Below are positions 17,154-26,777 of a stretch of 64,000 nt of DNA, piece after piece. Where the stretch lies: assembly GCF_030297135.1 (NCBI RefSeq), contig NZ_AP028065.1:3286001-3350000 (forward strand), written 5' to 3'. The stretch comes from Pseudoalteromonas apostichopi. GTDB lineage: Bacteria > Pseudomonadota > Gammaproteobacteria > Enterobacterales > Alteromonadaceae. Every line of letters starts with the position of its first letter. Positions within the stretch are counted from its first letter, which is position 1. The notes beneath the pieces are model-generated. The model ran no database searches. It saw nothing but the letters and a program-made list of their open reading frames with translations, and had not been told where the DNA came from. Both the position numbers and the translations under genes were made by a program.

Positions 17154-19745
17154 ATGAAAAAATCAATTCTTGGTTTAGCTGTTGTTTCAGCAATCCCAAT
17201 GTTTTCAAGCATGCAAGTTTTAGCTGCTGATGATGCAGCAGAGTCTATTGAAAAAATTCAAGTTACAGGTTCTCGCATTAAGCGTACCGATATGGAGACG
17301 TCTAGTCCTGTAACTTTAATCGGCGCAGATGACATCAAAGCAATGGGTGCATCAAGCATCGATGGCGTTCTACAAAAAATGACTGCAGCAAGCGGTGCGA
17401 TGACTAACCCTGCTGTTAACAACGGTTCAGGCGGTAACGCACGTGTTGACCTACGTGGTTTAGGCGCACAACGTACTCTAGTACTAGTTAATGGTCGTCG
17501 TATGATCAACTCTGGTACTGGTGCAGCATCTACTGTTGACTTAAACACAATCCCAGTATCAATGATTAAGCAAGTTGAAGTACTAAAAGACGGCGCATCT
17601 GCTGTATACGGTACTGACGCGGTAGCTGGTGTTGTTAACATCATCTTAAAAGACGACTTCGAAGGTCTAGACATGAACCTTAACGGTGCTATCACTGGTG
17701 AAGGCGATGCAGACGAAACGTCTTTCGATATCACAATGGGTTCAAGCTTTGACCGTGGTAACGTTGTAATTGGTTTACAATACACTGACCGTGGCGATGC
17801 TTCTCAAGCAGACCGTGATTTCTCTGATTGTCCAATCGAAGAAGATTACGATAACGGTAGCTTCTACTGTGGTGGTTCTTCTTACACGCCTTTCGGTCAC
17901 GTTTGGGCTGAAAATGCAAGCTTACAAGGTCAAGCAGACGGCGAGTGGCACGACTTCACTTCAGCAGGTGATGCTTACAACTACTCAGCAACAAGCTACC
18001 TTTACACGCCAATGCGTCGTTTAAACCTAACAGGTATCGGCCACTTTGACGTAACTGATGAAACGCGTTTAGTTTCTGAGTTCACTTACTCTAAGCGTTG
18101 GTCAACTCAACAAATGGCTCCACAGCCAGTATGGTTTGACTTCACTTATGATGCAGAAACAATGGGTGATTCACTTCTTTCTCACGGTGTAGCTGACGGT
18201 GAAGACATCTCTTACGGTCGTCGTATGACTGATGTTGGTCCTCGTGGTTATGAGCAAGTTGTTGACACAGTTCGCGCAGTAATCGGTCTTGACGGTGCAT
18301 TCGACAATGGTTGGGGCTGGGATACTTCAGTAGTATTCGGTCGTAACGACTCAGTTGACCGCGCAACTAACCTACTAAACATGGGTTCAATCCAAGACGC
18401 AATCGAAGAGGGTGACTTTAACCCACTTGATCAAGCTGATTGGTCAGGTAGCAACCTTGCACAGTACAACTACACTGAAAACAATTCAGGTGGTAGCCAA
18501 TTATTAGTTCTTTCTGCTGGCCTTAACGGTGAAGTAATGGAACTTCCTGCTGGTTACGTTGGTTTCGCTGCTGGTATCGAGCGTCGTGAAGAAAAAGCAT
18601 GGTACGTTCCAGATTCACTAACTTCACAAGGTCTTGCAAATGACCCACGTGTTGAGCCAACTGGTGGTCGTTTTGACGTAAACGAAGCTTACGTAGAATT
18701 CGCTGTTCCACTTCTAGCTGATGCACCATTTGCACAAATGGTTGACTTAAGCGCTGCTGTTCGTGCATTCGATTACAGCACATTTGGTTCAGATGAGACT
18801 TGGAAACTTGGTCTAACTTGGCGTGTAAATGACGAACTAATGCTACGTGCTGTTCGTTCAACTGCATTCCGTGCTCCTACAGTATCTGAGCTTTACCAAG
18901 GTAAATCACCTTCATTCGAACAAGTAAACTTCCCTGGTGCACAAGACCAAGCTGAAGTAACTGTTGGTGGTAACGACCAATTAACTCCAGAGCTTGCTGA
19001 TACAGTAACAGCTGGTTTCGTATACGCTCCAGAGTGGTTAGATGGTTTCTCAATGACTGTTGACTACTACGAAATTGAAATCGAAAACTCAATTTCAAGC
19101 GTAAACAACCAATACATCGTTGAAAACTGTCTTGATGCTTCTACGGGCGCATACAAGAACCAAGATACTGCACTATGTCAGTCTTCTGCAATCAACTTCA
19201 ACCAAAGCACTGGTCGCATTAGCTTCAATAACCAATTACAAAACATTGGTAACGAATCTACTAAAGGTTACGACGTAAACTTCAAGTATGCATTTGAAGC
19301 TGCAGGTCTTAACTGGCGCACAGGTCTTGATGTAACTATCCTTGATGAGTACATCGTTGATTCAGGCACAAGCACAATCGATTACACAGGTCTTGTAACT
19401 TCAGGTATCGGTAGCTACGCGAAAGTTAAGTCTAACTTCACTCTTAACGCGTCTGGCGACAACTGGGATGCACAATACCAAGCACGTATGATCGACGGCT
19501 TAGACAGCTATGCATGTCTTGCTGACGATAGCGAATGTCTAGTACCAAGTGTTGGTACTGTTGTATACCACGACATCAGTGGTTCATACATCCTGAACGA
19601 CACAGTGTCATTCTCTGCAGGTGTTAACAACTTATTCGATAAGCAAGCACCTTACTACTCAGGTAACAATGACTCAAACACTGACCCGTACACATACGAT
19701 GTACTAGGTCGTCGTTTCTTCGCTGGTATGAACGTTAAGTTCTAA
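17154..19745 (+). CDS. TonB-dependent outer-membrane receptor
   Basis: An 863-residue receptor with signal peptide (residues 1-24, cleavage after VLA), a TonB box-like segment (IEKIQVTGSRIKR, about 32-44), a plug domain with VDLRGLGAQRTLVLVNGRR and AVYGTDAVAGVVNIIL, and a beta-barrel ending in an aromatic-rich GRRFFAGMNVKF. The final Phe is typical for barrel assembly. Its type (LxRGxG, many Asp/Gly loops) resembles receptors for oligosaccharides or peptides in marine bacteria rather than classical siderophore receptors; the ligand is unknown. Codon use is strongly biased to a few codons, suggesting high expression. Confidence 0.92.
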   Translation: MKKSILGLAVVSAIPMFSSMQVLAADDAAESIEKIQVTGSRIKRTDMETSSPVTLIGADDIKAMGASSIDGVLQKMTAASGAMTNPAVNNGSGGNARVDLRGLGAQRTLVLVNGRRMINSGTGAASTVDLNTIPVSMIKQVEVLKDGASAVYGTDAVAGVVNIILKDDFEGLDMNLNGAITGEGDADETSFDITMGSSFDRGNVVIGLQYTDRGDASQADRDFSDCPIEEDYDNGSFYCGGSSYTPFGHVWAENASLQGQADGEWHDFTSAGDAYNYSATSYLYTPMRRLNLTGIGHFDVTDETRLVSEFTYSKRWSTQQMAPQPVWFDFTYDAETMGDSLLSHGVADGEDISYGRRMTDVGPRGYEQVVDTVRAVIGLDGAFDNGWGWDTSVVFGRNDSVDRATNLLNMGSIQDAIEEGDFNPLDQADWSGSNLAQYNYTENNSGGSQLLVLSAGLNGEVMELPAGYVGFAAGIERREEKAWYVPDSLTSQGLANDPRVEPTGGRFDVNEAYVEFAVPLLADAPFAQMVDLSAAVRAFDYSTFGSDETWKLGLTWRVNDELMLRAVRSTAFRAPTVSELYQGKSPSFEQVNFPGAQDQAEVTVGGNDQLTPELADTVTAGFVYAPEWLDGFSMTVDYYEIEIENSISSVNNQYIVENCLDASTGAYKNQDTALCQSSAINFNQSTGRISFNNQLQNIGNESTKGYDVNFKYAFEAAGLNWRTGLDVTILDEYIVDSGTSTIDYTGLVTSGIGSYAKVKSNFTLNASGDNWDAQYQARMIDGLDSYACLADDSECLVPSVGTVVYHDISGSYILNDTVSFSAGVNNLFDKQAPYYSGNNDSNTDPYTYDVLGRRFFAGMNVKF

Positions 19746-19765
19746 TCTAGTTTGAAATGATTACT

Positions 19766-19793
19766 AAGGCCCAGTTTTTACTGGGCCTTTTTT
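19766..19793 (+). terminator. Terminator after TonB-dependent receptor
   Basis: AAGGCCCAG and CTGGGCCTT form a 9-base stem around TTTTTA, followed by TTTT. Confidence 0.9.
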
Positions 19794-19853
19794 ATTGTCT
19801 GAAAGTATATCAACGCGTAAACTATAAGGGTACTTTTAACAAACGAGGCGATA

Positions 19854-21239
19854 TTGCTTAAACAAGACGAAAACTTATCTTTTATTATCGAGCCTGAGCT
19901 TAAACCACGCACAGAGCAACGACTCGACCTATATTTCTCCATTCCGAATGAAATGAGTGTTAATCCACAAACACTGAGTGAAGAATCATTCTTTAATAAC
20001 AATTTTAAATCGCATCTTGCGTATAACGCTAACAACATTCACTTACCCTTAGTGAGAAGTCGCTTTGTTAGTAAAAACAAAGGTGAACAGCAAGATTATC
20101 GGCAAAACTTAAACTTGTATTGTTATCAAGTTCGACTAGCACTGAATGCCGATATTAAAGACACCCTAAAACACCAAGAAGCCGAAGAGTTTTATCCTGC
20201 CGCTATCGAATTGTGCGAGCAAACCAAAGGCTTGTTGAAAAAGCTAAGGCGCTATACCCCAGATGATGAAAAGCTACTGCCGTTTTATAAAAACGCCGAT
20301 AACTACTTAAGTTGGCATGTAGAGCAGTCATTTTTGAAACTACTAGATGAAGGGCCGCGCAGTAGTGATTTTGCAAAAGAGCGCAGCGAGCTTTTAGAGT
20401 TTTGTAAAGCAGAAAACAGTTACCGAGAAGAACAAGAGTATAACTCGCAATCAACACTTGAAGATGCAAATCGTATCACTAATAAAATGCGTTTATTACA
20501 ACGTTTAATTGAGCATGGGGTAGTGCTTACTCGTAGCACCCGTCATTTAAACAGTTATTTAAAACGTATGGTAAAGGGTACTGTAACTGCTGTGATCATG
20601 GCATTTGTGATGTTAGTTGTATTAAATGCACGTTCAAATTTTACCGAAGTAACAGCGACGTTGATTTTGATCTTAGGTGTGATTTATGGTCTTCGTGAAA
20701 TATTCAAAGAAGATATTACACGGGTGATCTGGCGAGCGATTGTTAGAGGCCGACCAAAGTGGCGCTTTCAGTTTAAAAACAGTATTACTAAAGAGAAGAT
20801 CGCAAGCCAATACATTTGGCTTGAATACACAAGCTTTAAACGTATTCCGAAAGCTGTGAGAAAAATCTTTTCTAAGCGCCGGCATCAAAATAAACAGGCT
20901 GCACAGTGGCTACATTTTGCAAGTGAAACACATGTCAGTGCCAAGGCGTTTTTACCCGGATATGATACGCTTCAACAAACCATGCAATTTAGCTTGGCAC
21001 CGTTTGCTCGCTACTTAAAGCGAGGCGAAGGTAAGCTCTATCATCTTGATAGCAATAAAATCTCTAAGAAAGCGGTAGAGAGGCGTTATCAATTAAATGT
21101 TGTATTAGTGTTTACCCATAGCGAAGACGAGACTTTGTATCAGCGTTACAAGATTACGTTAAATCGCAGCAAGATTGTCAATATTGAGCGGATTTACTCG
21201 CAAACTGACATTTTGAAAGAAAAGATAAATGATGAATGA
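19854..21239 (+). CDS. Membrane protein of unknown function (TTG start)
   Basis: A 461-residue protein that matches no family I recognise. Residues 1-235 are soluble and charged; two closely spaced hydrophobic helices follow at about 243-260 and 267-283 (GTVTAVIMAFVMLVVLN and ATLILILGVIYGL); the C-terminal 175 residues are again soluble, basic and beta-rich. TTG 19854 is favoured as the start because it follows an ACGAGG ribosome-binding site with good spacing and no ATG lies near. It stands alone between two terminators, so its neighbours give no hint of function. Confidence 0.75.
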   Translation: MLKQDENLSFIIEPELKPRTEQRLDLYFSIPNEMSVNPQTLSEESFFNNNFKSHLAYNANNIHLPLVRSRFVSKNKGEQQDYRQNLNLYCYQVRLALNADIKDTLKHQEAEEFYPAAIELCEQTKGLLKKLRRYTPDDEKLLPFYKNADNYLSWHVEQSFLKLLDEGPRSSDFAKERSELLEFCKAENSYREEQEYNSQSTLEDANRITNKMRLLQRLIEHGVVLTRSTRHLNSYLKRMVKGTVTAVIMAFVMLVVLNARSNFTEVTATLILILGVIYGLREIFKEDITRVIWRAIVRGRPKWRFQFKNSITKEKIASQYIWLEYTSFKRIPKAVRKIFSKRRHQNKQAAQWLHFASETHVSAKAFLPGYDTLQQTMQFSLAPFARYLKRGEGKLYHLDSNKISKKAVERRYQLNVVLVFTHSEDETLYQRYKITLNRSKIVNIERIYSQTDILKEKINDE

Positions 21240-21241
21240 TG

Positions 21242-21264
21242 AAAAAGGGTGGCCTTGGCCACCC
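21242..21264 (-). terminator. Terminator of mfd-csiV-lipoprotein operon
   Basis: GGGTGGCC and GGCCACCC form a perfect 8-base stem with a 2-base spacer; on the minus strand it is followed by TTTTT. It may also act on the convergent plus-strand gene. Confidence 0.75.
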
Positions 21265-21272
21265 ACTAGGGT

Positions 21273-21536
21273 TTATTTAGCGTCTAAACCTGTTTTGCTG
21301 TAAAGCGATACTTTGTCTGATACTAGGGTAATTTCAATGTTTTTGTCTTTGTTACCCCAAATACAGTTAGTGTGTAGTGTTTTTTCTTCACACTTATCAG
21401 CAGAGCCTAAAATAGCTTCAACTTCAGTTTTATCCATGCCAATTTCAATTTTTTCGTAGTTTTCTAGACTTACTTTTGAACAGCCAGCTAAAGTAAGTGC
21501 CGCAGCAGCTGCTGCAATTGCCATATATTTTTTCAT
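21273..21536 (-). CDS. Small lipoprotein, BamE/SmpA-like (DUF3862 type)
   Basis: An 87-residue lipoprotein with signal peptide and lipobox LTLAGCS. The mature part has Y-x-KIEIGMDKTEVEAILG followed by a second strand pair, the pattern of the small SmpA/OmlA/BamE-like fold (DUF3862). Two further cysteines may form a disulfide. ATG 21536 is preferred (GGA six to eight bases upstream, typical MKKY n-region), but ATG 21548, overlapping the csiV stop as TAATG, would add only four residues and is possible. Confidence 0.75.
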   Translation of the reverse strand: MKKYMAIAAAAAALTLAGCSKVSLENYEKIEIGMDKTEVEAILGSADKCEEKTLHTNCIWGNKDKNIEITLVSDKVSLYSKTGLDAK

Positions 21537-21547
21537 AATTGTATCCA

Positions 21548-22381
21548 TTAATGGTTGTAGCGTCTTATTTGCAAGATCATACCCATACGAGGGTGATCAA
21601 AATAATGTATCTCGTTACTGATCACACGTTTAAATTGTGAAAAACGTGCTTTTTCATAATCACCGTTTTCTAGACGCTGACTAATATCAAAATCTGCATT
21701 TATAAATAGGTAGTGACGAACATAAATTTTCATTAAACCGTCTAATTCCCACTCTGGCACGTTTTGTAGCTGGTCGGGAATAAAACGTTCAGTAGGATCG
21801 ATCAAACTGATAAAATCGTTATTTTCATTTTCAAGTGATCTTGTGTTTTTTGCTAAGTGTTCTCCAGCAAATAAGCGGATGCTTGGTGCACTTCTTTCAC
21901 TCATTTCAGGAAAACGCCATCCTGTATGCAAAATAGGAGATAAGCCCTTTTTATCAAGCTGGTCTTTTTGATCAACAAACTGTAATTGCTCTGGTGCAAT
22001 TAGATATATTTCGTCAGTATCTTCACGCGGTTCAACAACGGGTGTAACAGGCAGTTGATTATAACTAGCTAAAAAATCAACACTGTCATCACACACATTA
22101 GAATGAGGGTTGGTATTGACTAAAGAGTCGGTAAACGAATCAGAGCGAAAGCGGTTATCACCTTCAATACAAGCCTGTTTCGCTTGTGCTGTGTACGCAG
22201 GAGATAATATATCTTTGCTACGCTTAGCCTTGATTTCATCGTGTTTTAGACTGAAATCTTCTTGTAAGTAGGGAGCTGGGCGCTGTTTATAAATAAGAAC
22301 TTCAATTTCAAACCAACGTGTTGCATATGATGAGCTTGTAAATAAGCAACAAAGCAATATTAAACTATTTCTAAACAACAT
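21548..22381 (-). CDS. csiV: CsiV family periplasmic protein
   Basis: A 277-residue protein with a signal peptide (cleavage near SYA-TRW) and the start motif RWFEIEVLIYKQ typical of CsiV, a Vibrio protein linked to peptidoglycan binding and cell shape. The gene lies directly downstream of mfd (TAATG overlap), the arrangement seen for csiV. The C-terminal segment MKIYVRHYLFINADF also fits. The name is based on context and motif memory. Confidence 0.75.
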   Translation of the reverse strand: MLFRNSLILLCCLFTSSSYATRWFEIEVLIYKQRPAPYLQEDFSLKHDEIKAKRSKDILSPAYTAQAKQACIEGDNRFRSDSFTDSLVNTNPHSNVCDDSVDFLASYNQLPVTPVVEPREDTDEIYLIAPEQLQFVDQKDQLDKKGLSPILHTGWRFPEMSERSAPSIRLFAGEHLAKNTRSLENENNDFISLIDPTERFIPDQLQNVPEWELDGLMKIYVRHYLFINADFDISQRLENGDYEKARFSQFKRVISNEIHYFDHPRMGMILQIRRYNH

Positions 22382-25300
22382 TAATGGCTAACCTTTTTCT
22401 CAAAATCTGCAATCATTGCAGTGACCATTTTTAAGCGTTCACGAGCGTTGGCTTCGCTAATTGCAAAGCGCAGTTTGTTTGCGCCATCCATTTTATACAC
22501 CTGCGGTGCACTTTGTATCAAACCAATGATGAAGCTAGGGTTAACCTTTGTATGCTGGCTAAACTCAAAATAGCCACCTTTCGGGTTTGCTTCAATCTTC
22601 TTAATGCCAAGATTACTTGCTTGTAGTTTTAATTGCTGCAAACTGAATAAGTTTTTCGTAGCATCAGGCAGTAGGCCAAAACGGTCAATCAACTCTACTT
22701 GTAATTCGTCCATGTCATTGAGATTAGCACAGCTTGCAATGCGTTTATAGATACCTAATCGCGCATTTACATCATGAATATAATCATCGGGTAATAATGC
22801 AGGTAGCTTTAAGTCAACTTCAGTTTGCTGGCCAAGTAAGTTCTCTAGGGTTGGCTCTTTGCCTTCTTTTAGCGAGTTTACAGCTTGCTCAAGCATCTCC
22901 ATATACAAGCTAAAGCCAATGGTTTGCATTTGACCTGATTGATCGTCACCTAGCAGCTCACCGGCACCCCTAATTTCTAAGTCGTGAGTTGCGAGCGCAA
23001 AACCTGCACCCAGGTCTTCCAGAGACTCAATCGCTTCTAATCGTTTAACGGCATCTTTACTCAGTGATTTAGGGTTACCAGTCAGGAGGTATGCATAGGC
23101 TTGATGGTGGCTGCGGCCAACACGACCACGTAATTGATGCAGCTGCGCAAGGCCAAGCTTATCTGCTCTATCCATAATAATGGTGTTTGCAGTGGGTACA
23201 TCGATACCGGTTTCGATAATAGTGGTACACACAATCACGTTATATTTTTGGTGATAAAAATCACTCATAATTTGCTCAAGCTCACGCTCGCGCATTTGGC
23301 CATGTGCTGTTGTTACGCTAGCTTCAGGAACCCATTCACTTATTTCTTCAGCAACTCGGTCGATAGTTTCAACATTATTATGTAAGAAATACACCTGACC
23401 ACCGCGTTTAATTTCACGCAGAATTGCTTCGCGAATAAGTTCTGCATCTCTTTGTCTAACAAAGGTTTTAACCGCTAAACGTTTCGCAGGCGGTGTGGCT
23501 ATGATTGACAGGTCACGCATACCACTCATTGCCATGTTTAATGTACGTGGAATAGGGGTCGCAGTGAGTGTTAAAATATCGACATCTGCACGTAATGCTT
23601 TGATTTTCTCTTTTTGACGCACACCAAAACGGTGCTCTTCATCAACAATCAATAAACCAAGATCTTTAAATTGAATATCTTGTTGGATCAGTTTATGAGT
23701 ACCAATAACAATATCTAATTTACCCTCAGCCATTTTTTCAAGCGTGTCTTTTTGCTCTTTTGTTGAGTTGAAGCGTGATAAAACGCCAACTTCAATAGGT
23801 AAATCGGCAAAACGGTCTTTAAAGTTTTCATAATGTTGCTGAGCAAGCAGTGTCGTTGGCACAAGTACAGCAACTTGCTTGTTATCATTTACGGCAACAA
23901 AAGCAGCCCGCATGGCCACTTCTGTTTTACCAAAGCCTACGTCACCACATACTAAACGATCCATTGCCTGTTTACTTTGCATATCTCCAAGCACAGATTC
24001 AATGGCATTACGTTGATCATCGGTTTCTTCAAATGGGAAGCTGTCGCTAAACTGACGGTAAGCACTGCCATCAAGCTTAAACTTATTACCTGGTTTAGCT
24101 TGGCGTTTAGCGTAAATGTCTAATAATTCTGCGGCGACATCACGAACTTTTTCAGCGGCACGTTTCTTGGCTTTTTCCCATGCATCGGAGCCCAATTTAT
24201 GGAGCGGGGCAGAGGCCTCTTCGCCACCAGAATAACGGCTAAGCATATGTAACGCAGAAACAGGTACGTATAGTTTTGCCTCGTTGGCGTAGATGATCGT
24301 AACAAACTCAGTAATTACACCGGCAGCATCAATTGTTTCAAGCCCTTGGTAGCGGCCTACACCATGATCAAGGTGAACAATTGGCTGGCCTTCACGCAGT
24401 TCAGCAAGATTACGAATAAGTGCATCTTGGCTGGCTTCGTATTTATGTTTACGACGTCTACGTTGCGATACTTTAATGCCTAATAATTCTTGTTCAGTGA
24501 TAATGGTTAAGCGCGGTTTACCGTCTAACACCACACTTTGTTCAAGTGGCGATACTATTAAGCCAACATCACTAGCACTATTTGTAAAATCGCTGAAAGA
24601 CTCGAATTCTTTGAGCTTTAAACCACTTGGTTTTAATAGTGTCAGTAAAGATTCGCGACGTCCGTCAGATTCAACCGACAGCAGTACGCGGCCTTTTTGT
24701 TTTTTCTCACTAGCAACATAGTTAATTAAACCTTGGTAAGGCTCATGTAGCTTATGATCTATACGTACGTTTGGTAGCTCTTTACTGGCAAGGTTTGTAT
24801 GGCCTGCTTTAGTGCCTAGTTTAGCTTGAGATAAACGAATACGTGCGTATTTACCAAACTCACCAAAGAGTTCATTAACGCTTTGATATAGCTTTACAGG
24901 TTCAAGTAAAGGCCTAAGTGGATCAACACGGCGGTTTTCATAGCGAACATTTACATCATGCCAAAATTGATCAGCAGCATGTTCAATATCGCCAAAATGC
25001 ATAAACGTCGTATTGCTAGGTAAGTAATCGAATATAGTTGCCAATTCATCAAAGAACAGAGGCATATAATATTCTATACCGGCAGGCCATGTACCTTTGG
25101 TGACCTGCATATAAATTGAGTCTTGCTCAGAGCTTGCGCCAAATTGCTCACGATAATTGATACGAAAACGCTCAATGTCAGAGTCGTTAGTTGGAAACTC
25201 ATGAGCTGGCAACAGCTCAATTTTGTCTACTTTTTCATCTGAACGCTGGCTTTCAACATCAAATAAACGAATGCTGTCTAGCTCATCATCAAAAAAGTCT

Positions 25301-25854
25301 AAACGGAATGGGTGAGGGCTACCCATAGGATACAAGTCAACGATAGAGCCACGGATAGCATATTCACCATGCTCCATCACTTGTTGTACATGCAAATAGC
25401 CTGCTTGTTCAAGATTTTCACGTAGAGTGTGCGTATCTAAGGTATCACCCACTTTAAAGTTAAGGGTTGATCCATAAATAAATGATGCTGGCGCTGTACG
25501 AAGCATCAAAGTTGATACAGGTACGATTAAAACACTTTGTTGTTCTTTTTTTAATGTGTTTAACGTGGCTAAGCGTGCAGAAATAATATCTTGGTGTGGT
25601 GAAAAATGATCATAAGGCAGCGTTTCCCAGTCAGGAAAGACCATGACTGGGTTTTCAGGCAATAGAAATTCTAACTCAGTTTCAAGGCGTAGGGCGCTTG
25701 GCGTATCTGGGGTGACTATCACAACCAGCTCGTTGTGTTGTTTTACACCTTCTGCGATGGCGATGCTAAGTCCGCTACCAGTAAGTTGTCCCCATTGAAT
25801 TTTATCTTTCTCAGATTTTACCCAAGGCAATGCTGCCCATTGCGCAAACGCCAT
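22381..25854 (-). CDS. mfd: Transcription-repair coupling factor Mfd
   Basis: A 1157-residue ATP-dependent translocase that removes RNA polymerase stalled at DNA damage and recruits UvrA. Visible parts: UvrB-like N-terminal domain, the RNA polymerase interacting domain followed by QPIVHLDHGVGRYQGL (about residue 493), helicase motif I GDVGFGKTEVAMRAA, DEEHRFG (motif II), and LRGRVGRSHHQAYAYLL with the TRG-type region after it. Length agrees with the family. First gene of the operon with csiV and the BamE-like lipoprotein. Confidence 0.97.
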   Translation of the reverse strand: MAFAQWAALPWVKSEKDKIQWGQLTGSGLSIAIAEGVKQHNELVVIVTPDTPSALRLETELEFLLPENPVMVFPDWETLPYDHFSPHQDIISARLATLNTLKKEQQSVLIVPVSTLMLRTAPASFIYGSTLNFKVGDTLDTHTLRENLEQAGYLHVQQVMEHGEYAIRGSIVDLYPMGSPHPFRLDFFDDELDSIRLFDVESQRSDEKVDKIELLPAHEFPTNDSDIERFRINYREQFGASSEQDSIYMQVTKGTWPAGIEYYMPLFFDELATIFDYLPSNTTFMHFGDIEHAADQFWHDVNVRYENRRVDPLRPLLEPVKLYQSVNELFGEFGKYARIRLSQAKLGTKAGHTNLASKELPNVRIDHKLHEPYQGLINYVASEKKQKGRVLLSVESDGRRESLLTLLKPSGLKLKEFESFSDFTNSASDVGLIVSPLEQSVVLDGKPRLTIITEQELLGIKVSQRRRRKHKYEASQDALIRNLAELREGQPIVHLDHGVGRYQGLETIDAAGVITEFVTIIYANEAKLYVPVSALHMLSRYSGGEEASAPLHKLGSDAWEKAKKRAAEKVRDVAAELLDIYAKRQAKPGNKFKLDGSAYRQFSDSFPFEETDDQRNAIESVLGDMQSKQAMDRLVCGDVGFGKTEVAMRAAFVAVNDNKQVAVLVPTTLLAQQHYENFKDRFADLPIEVGVLSRFNSTKEQKDTLEKMAEGKLDIVIGTHKLIQQDIQFKDLGLLIVDEEHRFGVRQKEKIKALRADVDILTLTATPIPRTLNMAMSGMRDLSIIATPPAKRLAVKTFVRQRDAELIREAILREIKRGGQVYFLHNNVETIDRVAEEISEWVPEASVTTAHGQMRERELEQIMSDFYHQKYNVIVCTTIIETGIDVPTANTIIMDRADKLGLAQLHQLRGRVGRSHHQAYAYLLTGNPKSLSKDAVKRLEAIESLEDLGAGFALATHDLEIRGAGELLGDDQSGQMQTIGFSLYMEMLEQAVNSLKEGKEPTLENLLGQQTEVDLKLPALLPDDYIHDVNARLGIYKRIASCANLNDMDELQVELIDRFGLLPDATKNLFSLQQLKLQASNLGIKKIEANPKGGYFEFSQHTKVNPSFIIGLIQSAPQVYKMDGANKLRFAISEANARERLKMVTAMIADFEKKVSH

Positions 25855-25883
25855 TTACTACTCCTTTAAACTGTTTTTACTGC

Positions 25884-26777
25884 TTAGTCTCGATAAATCT
25901 TAGTTAGGTCTTGATAGTGGTCGATACGACGATCACGAAGGTAAGGCCAAATTCGACGTATGTTTTCACTACGTGCTTGGTCTAATTCAACAACTAACAA
26001 TTGCTCATCGCTGTTGTTAGCCTCGGCTAGAATCTCACCCTGTGGGCCCGCGATAAAAGAGTTACCCCAAAACTGAATACCTTCGCTTTGGCCGCTTGGA
26101 TCACTTTCGTGGCCAACACGGTTACAGCTGATCACAGGCACGCCATTGGCAACGGCATGAGCGCGTTGTGAAATAACCCACGCGTCTTTTTGACGTGTTT
26201 GTTCGTCTTTCTCATCGCGAGGGTCCCAGCCAATCGCAGTTGGGTAAATTAAAATCTCAGCCCCCGACATTGCCATTAATCGTGCGGCTTCTGGAAACCA
26301 TTGATCCCAGCACACTAATACGCCTAATTTACCAACAGACGTTTGAATGGGCTGAAAACCTAAATCACCGGGTGTGAAGTAAAATTTCTCGTAAAAGCCA
26401 GGATCATCAGGAATATGCATTTTGCGGTATTTACCGGCAATGCTGCCGTCAGTTTCAAGTACCACAGCGGTATTGTGGTAAAGACCTGTCGCACGTTTTT
26501 CGAATAATGATGACACAATCACCACATTCAACTCTTTGGCAAGTGCGCCTAAGGTATCTGTACTTGGGCCCGGAATTGTTTCTGCTAAATCAAAAACGTC
26601 TACATCTTCGGTTTGGCAAAAATATAAACTACGGTGTAGCTCTTGAAGAACAATAAGCTTAGCGCCTTGGCTTGCTGCATCGCGTATACCTGCAATCGAT
26701 TTTGCCATATTGTCTTGAGCATTATCGGTGTTTGATTGCTGAACAAGAGCAACCTTTAAATGCGTTGGTTTAGTCAT
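25884..26777 (-). CDS. aguB: N-carbamoylputrescine amidase AguB
   Basis: A 297-residue nitrilase-superfamily amidase that converts N-carbamoylputrescine to putrescine, CO2 and ammonia. The catalytic triad is visible as Glu in LIVLQELH (about Glu46), Lys in YRKMHIP, and Cys in LVCWDQWFPEAARL. The sequence DDPGFYEKFYFTPGD is typical for AguB. Its start overlaps the aguA stop by 8 bases, giving the two-step agmatine-to-putrescine pathway. Confidence 0.93.
   Translation of the reverse strand: MTKPTHLKVALVQQSNTDNAQDNMAKSIAGIRDAASQGAKLIVLQELHRSLYFCQTEDVDVFDLAETIPGPSTDTLGALAKELNVVIVSSLFEKRATGLYHNTAVVLETDGSIAGKYRKMHIPDDPGFYEKFYFTPGDLGFQPIQTSVGKLGVLVCWDQWFPEAARLMAMSGAEILIYPTAIGWDPRDEKDEQTRQKDAWVISQRAHAVANGVPVISCNRVGHESDPSGQSEGIQFWGNSFIAGPQGEILAEANNSDEQLLVVELDQARSENIRRIWPYLRDRRIDHYQDLTKIYRD

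Noticed and set aside
17258..19098. Several ORFs antisense or out of frame within the TonB receptor gene
   Set aside because: The receptor frame explains the sequence and codon bias; the others are shadows.
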